From NCBI GenBank assembly GCA_037102815.1, contig BTPP01000003.1, positions 2,914,001 through 2,978,000 on the forward strand: a DNA stretch of 64,000 nt, given 5' to 3'. A program made the translations under genes and the position numbers. The stretch comes from Neurospora intermedia (taxonomy: Eukaryota; Ascomycota; Sordariomycetes; Sordariales; Sordariaceae). The notes beneath the pieces are model-generated. The model did no database searches. It saw nothing but the letters and a program-made list of their open reading frames with translations, and had not been told where the DNA came from. This document shows, in pieces, positions 10,527-19,679 of this stretch (positions are counted from its first letter, which is position 1; each line of letters starts with the position of its first letter).

Positions 10527-13500
10527 CTACAGAGGCTTGCCGCCAATGAACTCGGACCACCTGCGGACCTCAGAGGGGATACCCTCGGGGCGGGGCAACT
10601 TCTCGGCCATGCACTGAGCAAAAAGCATAGCGGTCTAGGGGAGGAAGGAAACGTTAGCTTTCGGTCACCGTGAATTGAAAGGTCAGTGGTGAAGCTTACC
10701 TGGGGCTCCATGAAGAGAGGAACACCGAAGTCGACGGCGTTGCGACGCATAACGTAGTCGACATCAAAGACGGTCTTGCCACGGGCCTGGGCAAGGTTGA
10801 AGACACCACGGATGTTGTTCTTGGCGAAGACCTCACGAAGGGCACGCTTGTCATTGGTGGGGAAGGCAATGACCTCGACATCGATCTTGGTCTTGGCAGA
10901 GGACTCGAGGAACTGCTTGACCTCGTTATCGGCGGCGTAGAGCTTGTAGCCAAGAGGGCTGAGGTAGTCGACAATGGTGGTCAACCAGCTCTTGCTGAGG
11001 TCACCACCGAAGAGGAGACCCTCGCCGGGCTCGGGGACGCGGAAGTTCATGGCGGACTGGAGAGAGGCCCAGTAGGCATCGACGAGATCCTTGCCGAAGC
11101 AGGCCATCTCACCGGTAGAGGCCATCTCGACGCCGAGGAAGGGGTCGGCACCAGCAAGACGGGTCCAGGAGAACTGAGGAACCTTGGTGGCGAGGTAGTC
11201 ACGCTTGACAGCCATGAGATCAGTGGGCTCAGGAACGTTCTTACCAACAAGGGCCTTGGTAGCGGCGTCGATGAAGTTGACGCCAAGGACCTTGGAGACG
11301 AAGGGGAACGAACGAGAGGCACGGAGGTTGCACTCGATGACCTTGAGGGCCGGGAGGCCACCCTCGGGATCCTCAGCCTTGATGATCTGCATGTTGAAGG
11401 GACCAGTGATCCTCCAGGCCTTGGCGACCTTCTGGGCGATCTCCTTGACGCGGTCCATGGTGGTCTGGTCAAGGTTGGCGGGAGGGAGGACGAGGGTGGC
11501 ATCACCCGAGTGAACACCAGCCTGCTCGACGTGCTCAGAGACGGCGTGGAGGATAAGGTTACCCTCAGAGGCAACACCATCAACATCGATCTCTTGGGCG
11601 CCCTCAATGAACTTGGTGATAACAACGGGGTGCTCGGGAGAGACGTTGGCAGCAGCCTCAAGCTTATCCTTGAGATCCTCCTTGCTGCGGATGACGGTCA
11701 TGGCAGCACCGGAGAGGACGTACGAGGGACGGACAAGGACGGGGTAACCAACCTCCTCAGCAAACTTCTCAGCCTCCTCGACGGAGGTGAGCTCCTTCCA
11801 GGCGGGCTGATCAACGCCAATGCTGTCGAGGATCTCAGAGAACTTTTGTCTGTCCTCGGCACGGTCGATGTCGCGGGGATCAGTGCCGAGAACGCGGGCC
11901 TTTCCAGTTTCCTGGAGACGGAGGGCAATGTTCTGAGGAAGCTGACCACCGACAGAGACGACAACACCAGAGGCGCTCTCGAGCTCATAGATATCCATGA
12001 CACGTTCGTAGCTAAGCTCCTCGAAGTAAAGCTTATCAGCGGTATCGAAATCGGTCGAGTAGGTCTCGGGGTTGTAGTTAATCATGACAGTCTTCTCGCC
12101 CATAGCCCTCAGGGCCTGAGTGGCGCTGACAGCGCACCAATCGAACTCGACCGAGGAACCGATACGGTAGACACCGCTGCCGAGAATGACAGTACCCTTG
12201 TCCTCGAAGGTGACGTCGTGGGAAGAGGCGTTGTAAGTAGTGTAGAGGTAGTTGGTGTCGGCAGGGAACTCGGCGGCCAGAGTATCAATCTTCTTAACCC
12301 AGGGCCTGATACCGAATCCCTTTCTGGCAGCGCGGACAAGATCCTCAGTGCTGTTGACAGCCATGGCGATCTGCTTATCGGAGAAACCGAGCTTCTTGGC
12401 CTTGAGGATGTGCTCCTTCTTGAGGGCCTCGAGGCTGCCAAGCTGTTGCATCTCCTTCTGGCAGTCGACAATGTTCTGGAGCTTGTAGAGGAACCACTTG
12501 TCGATCTTGGAGAGCTCATGGACCCTGTCAACAGAGTAGTTCTCGTGGAGCATGGCCTGACCGACAGCCAACCAACGGCGGTCAGTAGGGTTCTGGAGCT
12601 CGAAGTCGAGATCCTCGAACTTGTCACCCTGGAAACCGACGAAGCGGGGGTCAACCTGGCGGATAGCCTTCTGGAAAGACTCCTCGAAGGTACGGCCGAT
12701 AGCCATAACCTCACCCACTGACTTCATGGCAGAGCCGATGTCGCGCTTGACGTGCTGGAACTTGGACAGATCCCACCTGGGAATCTTGGTAACGATGTAG
12801 TCAAGAGAAGGCTCGAAGTTGGCGGTGGTGGTCTTGGTGACAGCGTTGGGGAGCTCGGGAAGGCTGTGGCCGAGACCGATCTTGGCGGCAGTGTAGGCCA
12901 GGGGGTAGCCGGTAGCCTTGGAGGCAAGGGCAGACGAACGGGAAAGACGGGCGTTGACCTCAATGACACGGTAGTCCAAGCCATCGGGCTGAAGAGCGTA
13001 CTGGACGTTGCATTCACCAACGACGCCCAAGTGACGGACGATCTTGATGGCAGCGGAACGGAGCATGTGATACTCCTCGTCGCTGAGGGTCTGGGAAGGA
13101 GCAACAACGATAGAGTCACCAGTGTGGATACCGAGAGGGTCAAAGTTCTCCATATTGCACACAGTAATGCAGTTGTTGTTGGCATCACGAACGACCTCGT
13201 ACTCAACTTCCTTCCAGCCCTTGAGCGACTTCTCGACCAAGATCTGGGGGGAGAGGGTGAGGGAGCGAGCAGCCATGTTGCGGAGCTCCTCCTCGTTGTT
13301 GGCGAAACCGGAACCGAGACCACCAAGGGCGTAGGCAGCGCGGACGATAATGGGGTAGCCAATCTTGTTGGCAGCGTCGAGGGCCTCATCGACGGTGTTG
13401 ACAGCGAAGGACTTGGCAATGGGGATGTTGATCTCCTCAAGGGCCTTGGCGAAGAGATCTCTGTCTTCAGAAAGCTCCAGTGTCCTGACACTGGTACCGA

Positions 13501-14188
13501 GAACCTTGACACCGTACTTCTCGAAGAGGCCAAGCTTCTGCATCTGGACACCCAAGTTGAGGGCGGTCTGACCACCGAAGGACAGGAAGATACCATCGGG
13601 CTTCTCCCTCTGGATGACATACTCGACGTACTCGGGGGTGACGGGGAGGTAGTAGACCTCATCGGCGAGGGAATGGTTGGTCTGGATGGTAGCGATGTTG
13701 GGGTTGATCAACACGGAAGCGACGCCGGCCTCCTTAAGGGCCTTGAGCGCCTGAGAACCTGGATGGGTAGAGTAGAGTCAGCACTGTTGTTTGTTCGTTT
13801 GTTTGTTTTGTATCTGGTATCATTGAGTCACCAAGACATTAGACATACCGGAGTAGTCAAACTCGCCGGCCTGGCCAATGGCAAGACCACCGGAGCCGAT
13901 GACAAGCACCTTCTTGACGTCAACATGGTCGCGGGGTTTGACAACGCCGCTCTGGATATAAGCCTTCGCGTCGGGGGCGGGCTGGCTGGCAGCAGCCGCG
14001 GCAGCGGAGGCAGAGAGCCACCTCTTCTGGGAGGACAGCCTCTGGGCGGCGTTGGCCTGTGTCTGGAAGATGGAGGTATTCTGGGCGCCGGAGGTGAGAG
14101 CCCTCAATTGGGACGCCTGGACGGGAACCCGCCGACCATGGCGGAGGAGAGCAGGAGCTCGGCCAGCCTTGTGCACGGTCGACAGCAT
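10527..14188 (-). CDS. arg-3: Arginine-specific carbamoyl-phosphate synthase, large subunit (mitochondrial)
   Basis: Makes carbamoyl phosphate from bicarbonate, ATP and the ammonia delivered by the small glutaminase subunit, feeding ornithine carbamoyltransferase in arginine synthesis. Exons on the minus strand 14188-13849, 13758-10700 and 10634-10527 give 1168 residues. About the first 75 residues are rich in Arg, Ser and Ala with few acids (HKAGRAPALLRHGRR), a mitochondrial leader. The two homologous halves of the synthase follow. The first carries KKVLVIGSGGLAIGQAGEFD, an ATP-grasp domain with FLSFGGQTALN, and EVNARLSRSSALASKATGYP. The second carries GTVILGSGVYRIGSSVEFDW, VVSVGGQLPQN and ECNLRASRSFPF. 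A C-terminal MGS-like regulatory domain closes the protein. It contains no aspartate transcarbamylase or glutaminase fusion, so it is the arginine enzyme, not the pyrimidine one. Strong C/G-ending codon bias suggests high expression and creates long antisense open frames. Confidence 0.97.
13824..13830. promoter_or_regulatory. TGAGTCA motif inside arg-3 intron 1
   Basis: A perfect TGA(C/G)TCA word, the binding core of Gcn4/Cpc1-type bZIP activators, lies in the 90-base first intron (13848-13759 on the minus strand). One site alone is weak evidence, but it belongs to a local excess of this motif. Function is inferred. Confidence 0.3.
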
Positions 14189-14334
14189 TATGTCCAATGG
14201 GGGGAAGGTGTTTGTAGTAGGAATTAAAGAAAGACCAAGAAAGGCCTCGTGAGGGTGTCGGGGGGCCGATGTCTTGTATATCAACAAACAAGTCCTAACA
14301 ACAAAGTAGCTGTTGACCCCGGATCCTGACCAGT

Positions 14335-14341
14335 TGACTCA
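14335..14341. promoter_or_regulatory. Proximal Cpc1/Gcn4-type site (TGACTCA) of arg-3
   Basis: A perfect TGACTCA lies 147 bases upstream of the arg-3 start codon. Amino-acid biosynthesis genes of Neurospora and yeast are induced by the bZIP factors Cpc1/Gcn4 through this palindromic core (general amino-acid or cross-pathway control), and arginine genes are standard targets. Position and sequence are seen; binding is inferred. Confidence 0.55.
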
Positions 14342-15321
14342 ATCTCGAGTCTCCCGTCCGTGTTTTCGGAATTTCGCGCTTTTAATAATTTTAGCGGAGA
14401 AGAAACTGGAGAAGTGGGACGGAAGGAGGAGACAAATAATTCCCAAAACCGGCCGCTGTGGGGAGCGCCGATAAGAAATATGCGGGGCCGGCGGCAGGGT
14501 GGGTTCCAGATTGTTGGTGGGCGGCTGTGACTCTTTTGCTCTTCACCCAGTTCACCAAACAGACGGAACAATCGACGATGAGGCCCCGAATGGAGTCGCT
14601 CTTGCGCATCCGCCACCCTCTGCCGGGGGCAATGGCGGGCACTGGCGGATTGGGAACGAGTGACGACGGATTGTTGGAAAATTTTCAAAATGGGCCGCGG
14701 GCCAGCTTGGATAGCTTCCGACAACGGAAGCGGACCCGGAATCCTCTGCGGTCGAGAAGTGCGGGACCTGACTGGACCTGCCAGGCATCGATACTACATG
14801 GATCTGCGATGCTCGCATGGGCAGTCATCGCATTTTGCCAGATCCCCCTCCCATTCTTATCCGATTTTAAGCTCACCCACTGGCGATCCTAGATCAGTGT
14901 CTTGTGGCAGACTTGAGACTTTCTCGTCAGCCACTTTGCCTGTCGAAATGACAACATGTCAGGCGCGGTATAACTAACATCATCTCTACTATTCCCTACT
15001 GTAGGTTGCATGTGTCGTCTGAAGTCGGTTGTGCGTTTGTCCGATGTTCGCTCATGCACGCCATGGCCCCAAAACAGGCACAAGCTCCCGGGACGGCACT
15101 GGAGACGGCTAGTACCGAGTCAATGGTTAGTAGGTACCCACGACCTCCAACCTCTCCGAGTTTGGTTTGTCTTTTGGTGACACCCAAACCCCGCCAAAAA
15201 TTTGGACTACCTTGGCGGTGAAACTGGCTGAATTGGCCGTAACTGACATGTTATTGGTCAATTGCCCATTGAGCTGCGACTTTTTGGCGGGGAGAGGAAA
15301 TTCACGCGTTTCATGATTGGC

Positions 15322-15854
15322 TGAGTCATCGCGGCCCCAGTCTATTCGGCGATAGTTGACGCCTCGATGCCGGCCTTGTTGGTGATCTTCAAAATCAATC
15401 CCTCGCTTTTGACGTGTCCATGCGGCTGAGTCAATTCGAAGCGCCTCGCTGATACTGACCTCTTGACATTTTCTCCTCGGCCAGCCCTCGAAAGAGCTCA
15501 GATCCTTCGTTGTATTCCCAATGTCAGTACGCCGCCTGCGACTTTGACTCACGGGCCGGGTTTCGACGGCTGTAGCACTGCAACCTTACTAATATCAGCT
15601 CTGCTAGCTCACAAGTCAAATTACTCACCCCATCCTATGATCTCACAGTACTTCGGGGGCCTATGGTGTACTACTAGTATTCCAGAATCCGCAAGCTTAT
15701 TCCTTCTTCACTCACGCCGTGAATGAACATGGGGGACGGGCGCACATGGAGTTTGGAAGTGTGGTTCCTGGCAGACCCCTGAGCTTCCACTTGTGTAAGT
15801 CGAGACCTCTTATTGGAAGAAGACTATGTGCTGTCCATCCTGAGCTGTGACTCA
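15322..15854. promoter_or_regulatory. Cluster of four TGA(C/G)TCA motifs
   Basis: Perfect cores at 15322-15328, 15427-15433, 15545-15551 and 15848-15854. They lie 1.1-1.7 kb from arg-3 and 0.7-1.2 kb from the Dsc4-like start. The unit of regulation is uncertain: distal arg-3 control, control of the Dsc4-like gene, or an unannotated transcript between them. Confidence 0.4.
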
Positions 15855-16539
15855 GATACAAAATTGGACATCGAGTGCGAGTGTCTATCTCCAAACCAAA
15901 TTTCACATTCCCCTTTCTGGAGACACCCATGATGTCAAGTCTGTCACCCCAAGCGCCCAGGCCGGGGCTCTGATGGAGCGGGGTTAACCCCCACTCAGGT
16001 TCACGGTTGCACCATGGGAGTCCGGGCCCGTCCTCCTCCGCCCGCGGCTTCCGGACTCAAGTGCGTGGATTCCGGCGAACGAAAGCCACGGCACCGGCCC
16101 AAGCCCGGCCGACAGCGGGGACCGGAACTCGGCCAGCTGGCCGGTCTTGGCATGCCAATGAGCACAGGCCGCTGCGTGCATCCCCTCCAACCCTCCCCTT
16201 CGCTGTTGTGGTCCCTTCATTCGTTGTGACGCTGAGTCGCTGACAGCTGAGGCAGGGGCACCTCAGTGGAAGGCTACAGCACCACGCACATCCTTGGCGA
16301 CCTTGATGACAGCTGCCCATCGAAGTGGAATGCATCGCGCATTCTCCATCTCATTGCCGCCTTCGTGATCATCACATTTGCTTTCTACTACTTGATGAAC
16401 AATCTGTTTGCCGAACCCCCTTGACGTCAATCAATCATAGACCCAGATATGTGAGGCTTAAACAGCCGTTGAAAGCTTTTATTACCCACAGCTCTTTAAT
16501 GCGCCAACGATCACCCTTCCTCTCAAACCACGGCGAGCT

Positions 16540-17728
16540 ATGAACGATGATTCCGAGCCGAGCTTCGCGGCCCGGCAGCAGGAGCAGGAGCAGCAGCAGC
16601 AGCAGCAGCACATCCCGCCACACAATGCAAACGAGGGTGGCAGCCGGCGCAATGACAACCACGAGCGGTCCACGGAGCTGAACGGCAGCGCTCATGATGA
16701 TAATGATGATGATGACCAGACGTCACGGGAGGAGAAGCGCAAATTGGGCCTGAAGAAGAAGCTACAGTTCATGAGCCACCTGCAGAGAAATCTCGACATG
16801 ATCTACTTTGCCTATCTCTGCACATTATACTATATGGAGTACGATAGCAGCCACTTTCTTTAGATCCTTTGCATAACATAGCCAATGACTAACGAATGAC
16901 CTCAATGTCTCTTCGCATCACAGATGTTCCTTTCTCCGTCTATTCGTACGCATCATTCCACACTTCATGTTCATCACCCCGAAAGAGGGTCCCGTCCTTC
17001 TGCCGGCCGAACGTCCCCATGTCTTTGCCATCCTCGGACCGAATTTGATATGCATCCTTGCACACATCATCTCTGCACCACCAGTCGCCGGCGAAGCGAC
17101 GCGCGGGTATCTACACGGGGGCGTGATAGTCGATTTTGTTGGGCAGAAGCCACCAACGACGAGGCTAGGTCCTTTGTTCTTCGATGCGGTGATACTGGCT
17201 ATCCAGTGCTTGATGTTGGCTATCCATACGGAGCGGGAGAAGCTGCGCAAGGTTGTGAATCCCTCCTTACAACCTCTCTGGGCTGGTCCCGGTCAGGTTG
17301 GACAGCAGACGGGGGCATCAGGTAGCGACGGCGTGCGCCAGCCGGAGACTTCCCAGACTTTGGATGCGGAAGAACGGGGCGTGAATAGGGAAGATGAGAT
17401 GGCTCTAGGCGATGAAGAAGGGACCGAAACAGACCGCCTGGTGGCAGAAAGCCGTGGCGGTCAGGGGCAGGATGATGAACAGCGGCTGGGGTCCAACTAT
17501 TCTCCGGCATCTGCCGGCATAGACTTGTTTGACGTGATGAGGTCAGGCAATGCCAGTGTGGGTAGCTTTCATCCGGTACACGCCATACGTACGGTAGGGA
17601 ATGACTACCAGACGGCTGCGGCTTACACGGTCCAAAGCATTGGTTTCCATGCGGCCGCCGTTGCTGGCAACCGGAGAGTTAGAGGAATTGCTGGGATTAC
17701 GAATAGAGCGGCCAGACGGGGGACATGA
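16540..17728 (+). CDS. DUF1746 membrane protein, Dsc4-like ubiquitin-ligase subunit
   Basis: Fungal DUF1746 proteins are related to subunit 4 of the Golgi Dsc E3 ligase complex, which in fission yeast activates the SREBP sterol/oxygen regulator. Exons 16540-16838 and 16924-17728 (85-base GT-AG intron with CTAAC branch site) give 367 residues. The N-terminus is hydrophilic with a CAG/GAG-encoded Gln tract and an acidic run. The domain starts near residue 80 (FMSHLQRNLDMIYFAYLCTLYYMEC) and continues over the splice junction into SFLRLFVRIIPHFMFITPK. It contains ILGPNLICILAHIISAPP, the invariant GEATRGYLHGGVIVDFVGQ and a last hydrophobic helix (FFDAVILAIQCLMLAIH). Three or four membrane segments are likely. 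The C-terminal half is variable and charged. Family assignment is firm; the Dsc4 role is carried over by homology. Confidence 0.85.
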
Positions 17729-17855
17729 TGGAAAAGCATTTGTACACACTAATACTTAGTGCCGAGACCCACGAAAGCAAATTTGATACAGCAAAAGTAT
17801 GACCTAACAGAGCTTGAACATGCAACAAAAAAGAAAGCATCCGGTTTATAATTCT

Positions 17856-19076
17856 TTACGCTACCTTCCTTCCCACATTACCAACGCCCGTACCCTTGAC
17901 CGAGACTACTAGATCAGTCGTCTCACCGTCGTCATCGACATCTCTTATGCCCCAGCTGGCCGCTCCGAATTTCTTCAAGTCTCGTGCTAGCCCTATTGTC
18001 TCCTCCCTGGCCAATACTTCCCTGCCTAACCTGAGGCGGCCCACATCCTCCGATCCCATTGCCATCAGTGTAAGCAAGGTCGGTGCCGATACGTTACTGA
18101 CGCAACCTCCCTGTGCGATAACCTCCAGCAGCTGGTACGCGCACCTTGCGCCTATATCCTCGGGCACGACACCACCCTCGGGCGGCGCTACCACGTCAGC
18201 CGAGTAAAGCACGCCGTCCGCGCTCGACTCCGCCACCAAGCTGAGGCCAAAACCGATACCGATCTTCTTCTTGGCACCACTCTTGTCGCCGACCAGCGGC
18301 GCCGGGTCGTACTGCGCCGCCACGTGCACGTCCGAGACCAGCTGGTTGAGCACGCCGCGCGCCGCCGTGATCATGCGGTTGTTGTGGCTGGCCGACACGC
18401 CCGTGCAATACGCCACGCCGCGGATCCGCCGTATCCTGCCGGGGCGCCGATTCAGATGCAGTGTCTTGGGCAGGCGAACCTGACTGGCGAAGCGAAGCTC
18501 GACCACGCCGCCACCGCCACGGCCGCCGGGGCCGGAACAAGAGCGCGAGAGCACGCGCAGCTCGATGCGCGCTGGCGGGATGCCGAACATTCCATACAAC
18601 GGGAGCACGGCCGTGCGAAAGGAGTCAACCGAAATGTCGCCGGTCAGGTGGGTGGCCGAGGTGATGACGCCGGGGCCGGTGAAGCGGACGTTCATGTGGG
18701 CTTTGGAGAAGGGCGCTAGTAGGGCAAGCGGGAGGAGGAAGTAGGTGATGCCGCGCGTGTTGTTGGCGGGCAGAGTGTGCTCAACTACGTCGCCAACGGC
18801 GCCGGCGTTGACGCCCGCGACCGTGCCGGTGATCAAACCGGGCTGGTATGTAATGGTGGTGCCCGAATACGAGACATCGATGACGGAGCCGTTGGTGATG
18901 GCCTCGATAAGGCGCAGGAAGGAGACTTCGTGGGGCGCAAGACCTGGATGTGTAGCCGAGCTGCTGCGGATCTTGGAAATGTGCACCGGGCGGCCGGTAA
19001 GGGTCGAGAGAACGATCCGGTGCGTGAAGGCGCGGTGCCCCGTAAAGCGGATGAAGTCGGTTTTCTCGCCCGACAT
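17856..19076 (-). CDS. rcl1: Rcl1, RNA 3'-terminal phosphate cyclase-like ribosome biogenesis factor
   Basis: Rcl1 acts in the nucleolus with the GTPase Bms1 in early pre-18S rRNA processing (A-site cleavages) and lacks true cyclase activity. One exon, 406 residues, slightly longer than the yeast protein. Visible marks: FTGHRAFTHRIVLSTLTGRP at the N-terminus, FLRLIEAITNGSVIDVSYSG, the family segment VRFTGPGVITSATHLTGDIS, LPLYGMFGIPPARIELRVLS, and GVAYCTGVSASHNNRMITAA. A Gly-rich loop (PGGRGGGG) lies near residue 200. The fold is that of the RtcA superfamily with its inserted domain. The start at 19076 is the first Met of the conserved frame. The gene converges on the Dsc4-like gene with only 127 bases between stop codons. 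Confidence 0.94.
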   Translation of the reverse strand: MSGEKTDFIRFTGHRAFTHRIVLSTLTGRPVHISKIRSSSATHPGLAPHEVSFLRLIEAITNGSVIDVSYSGTTITYQPGLITGTVAGVNAGAVGDVVEHTLPANNTRGITYFLLPLALLAPFSKAHMNVRFTGPGVITSATHLTGDISVDSFRTAVLPLYGMFGIPPARIELRVLSRSCSGPGGRGGGGVVELRFASQVRLPKTLHLNRRPGRIRRIRGVAYCTGVSASHNNRMITAARGVLNQLVSDVHVAAQYDPAPLVGDKSGAKKKIGIGFGLSLVAESSADGVLYSADVVAPPEGGVVPEDIGARCAYQLLEVIAQGGCVSNVSAPTLLTLMAMGSEDVGRLRLGREVLAREETIGLARDLKKFGAASWGIRDVDDDGETTDLVVSVKGTGVGNVGRKVA

Positions 19077-19679
19077 GGTGGCGGTTGTCGGGTCGTTGGT
19101 TTTACACTGTCCTGGGCTGAGTCGTATGAAAGATGTAATTTCCTAGTCCTTTGAATTCTTCGTAGGCGATCGCGCCCCAATTCGTCGGGCAGTGGTCGTC
19201 GGTGATGGATTAATGGGTATGTCGCAGTTTTAATGGCGAATGATTCTGAATTGGCAAGCTCCTTTGCGAGCGCTGCAGGTCTCCCCGTTCCCATTCGCTT
19301 TTCTCCAGAAATTTTGGAGGATCCCGCTGTTTCTGCCGGGCGGTGAAATGGTACCTAAGACTTATTCGACAGGAGCTGCGCGTCGATAAGGAACTGCAGG
19401 GGCGGGATAAGAAAAAGTCACAGCGGCAGCAAGCGCATGGTGGGGCGATGATGGCCGTTGTTCCTTCTCGGACGTGCTGCTGTAGGACAAAGTGTTGCCG
19501 GCTCCTCGCCATCACGAAAAGTTGACGAAGATACCTTCAAGCTCCAGTACACCACAATCCTTCAACCTTCGCAGTCCCACCTAGCTTCCACTTCTCCAAC
19601 TCTTTCATTGTTCCTCATGATTATCTTCATTCTTTACAGCACACTGCCCTAGCCCACCCGACACACGAAACCACCACCG
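19077..19679. promoter_or_regulatory. Divergent promoter region of rcl1 and the PPR gene
   Basis: About 600 bases between divergent starts. Both genes serve RNA metabolism of ribosomes or mitochondria, so joint control is possible but not shown. No coding frame is supported. Confidence 0.5.

Larger units (their letters stand above)
14189..16539. promoter_or_regulatory. Divergent intergenic region of arg-3 and the Dsc4-like gene
   Basis: 2.35 kb between two genes read away from each other. Open frames here (for example 15127-15552 minus and 15463-15726 plus) overlap in conflicting phases and match nothing I know, so I treat the stretch as regulatory plus 5' leader. It holds five perfect TGA(C/G)TCA motifs, annotated separately. 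No ATG precedes the arg-3 start within its proximal 100 bases on the minus strand. Confidence 0.55.

Noticed and set aside
11510-14227. Two long plus-strand open frames (403 and 491 codons) opposite arg-3
   Set aside because: They are exact antisense shadows of arg-3, whose strong C/G third-base bias removes stops on the other strand. Their products are Leu/Gly/Asp/Val-rich without domains and cross the arg-3 intron.
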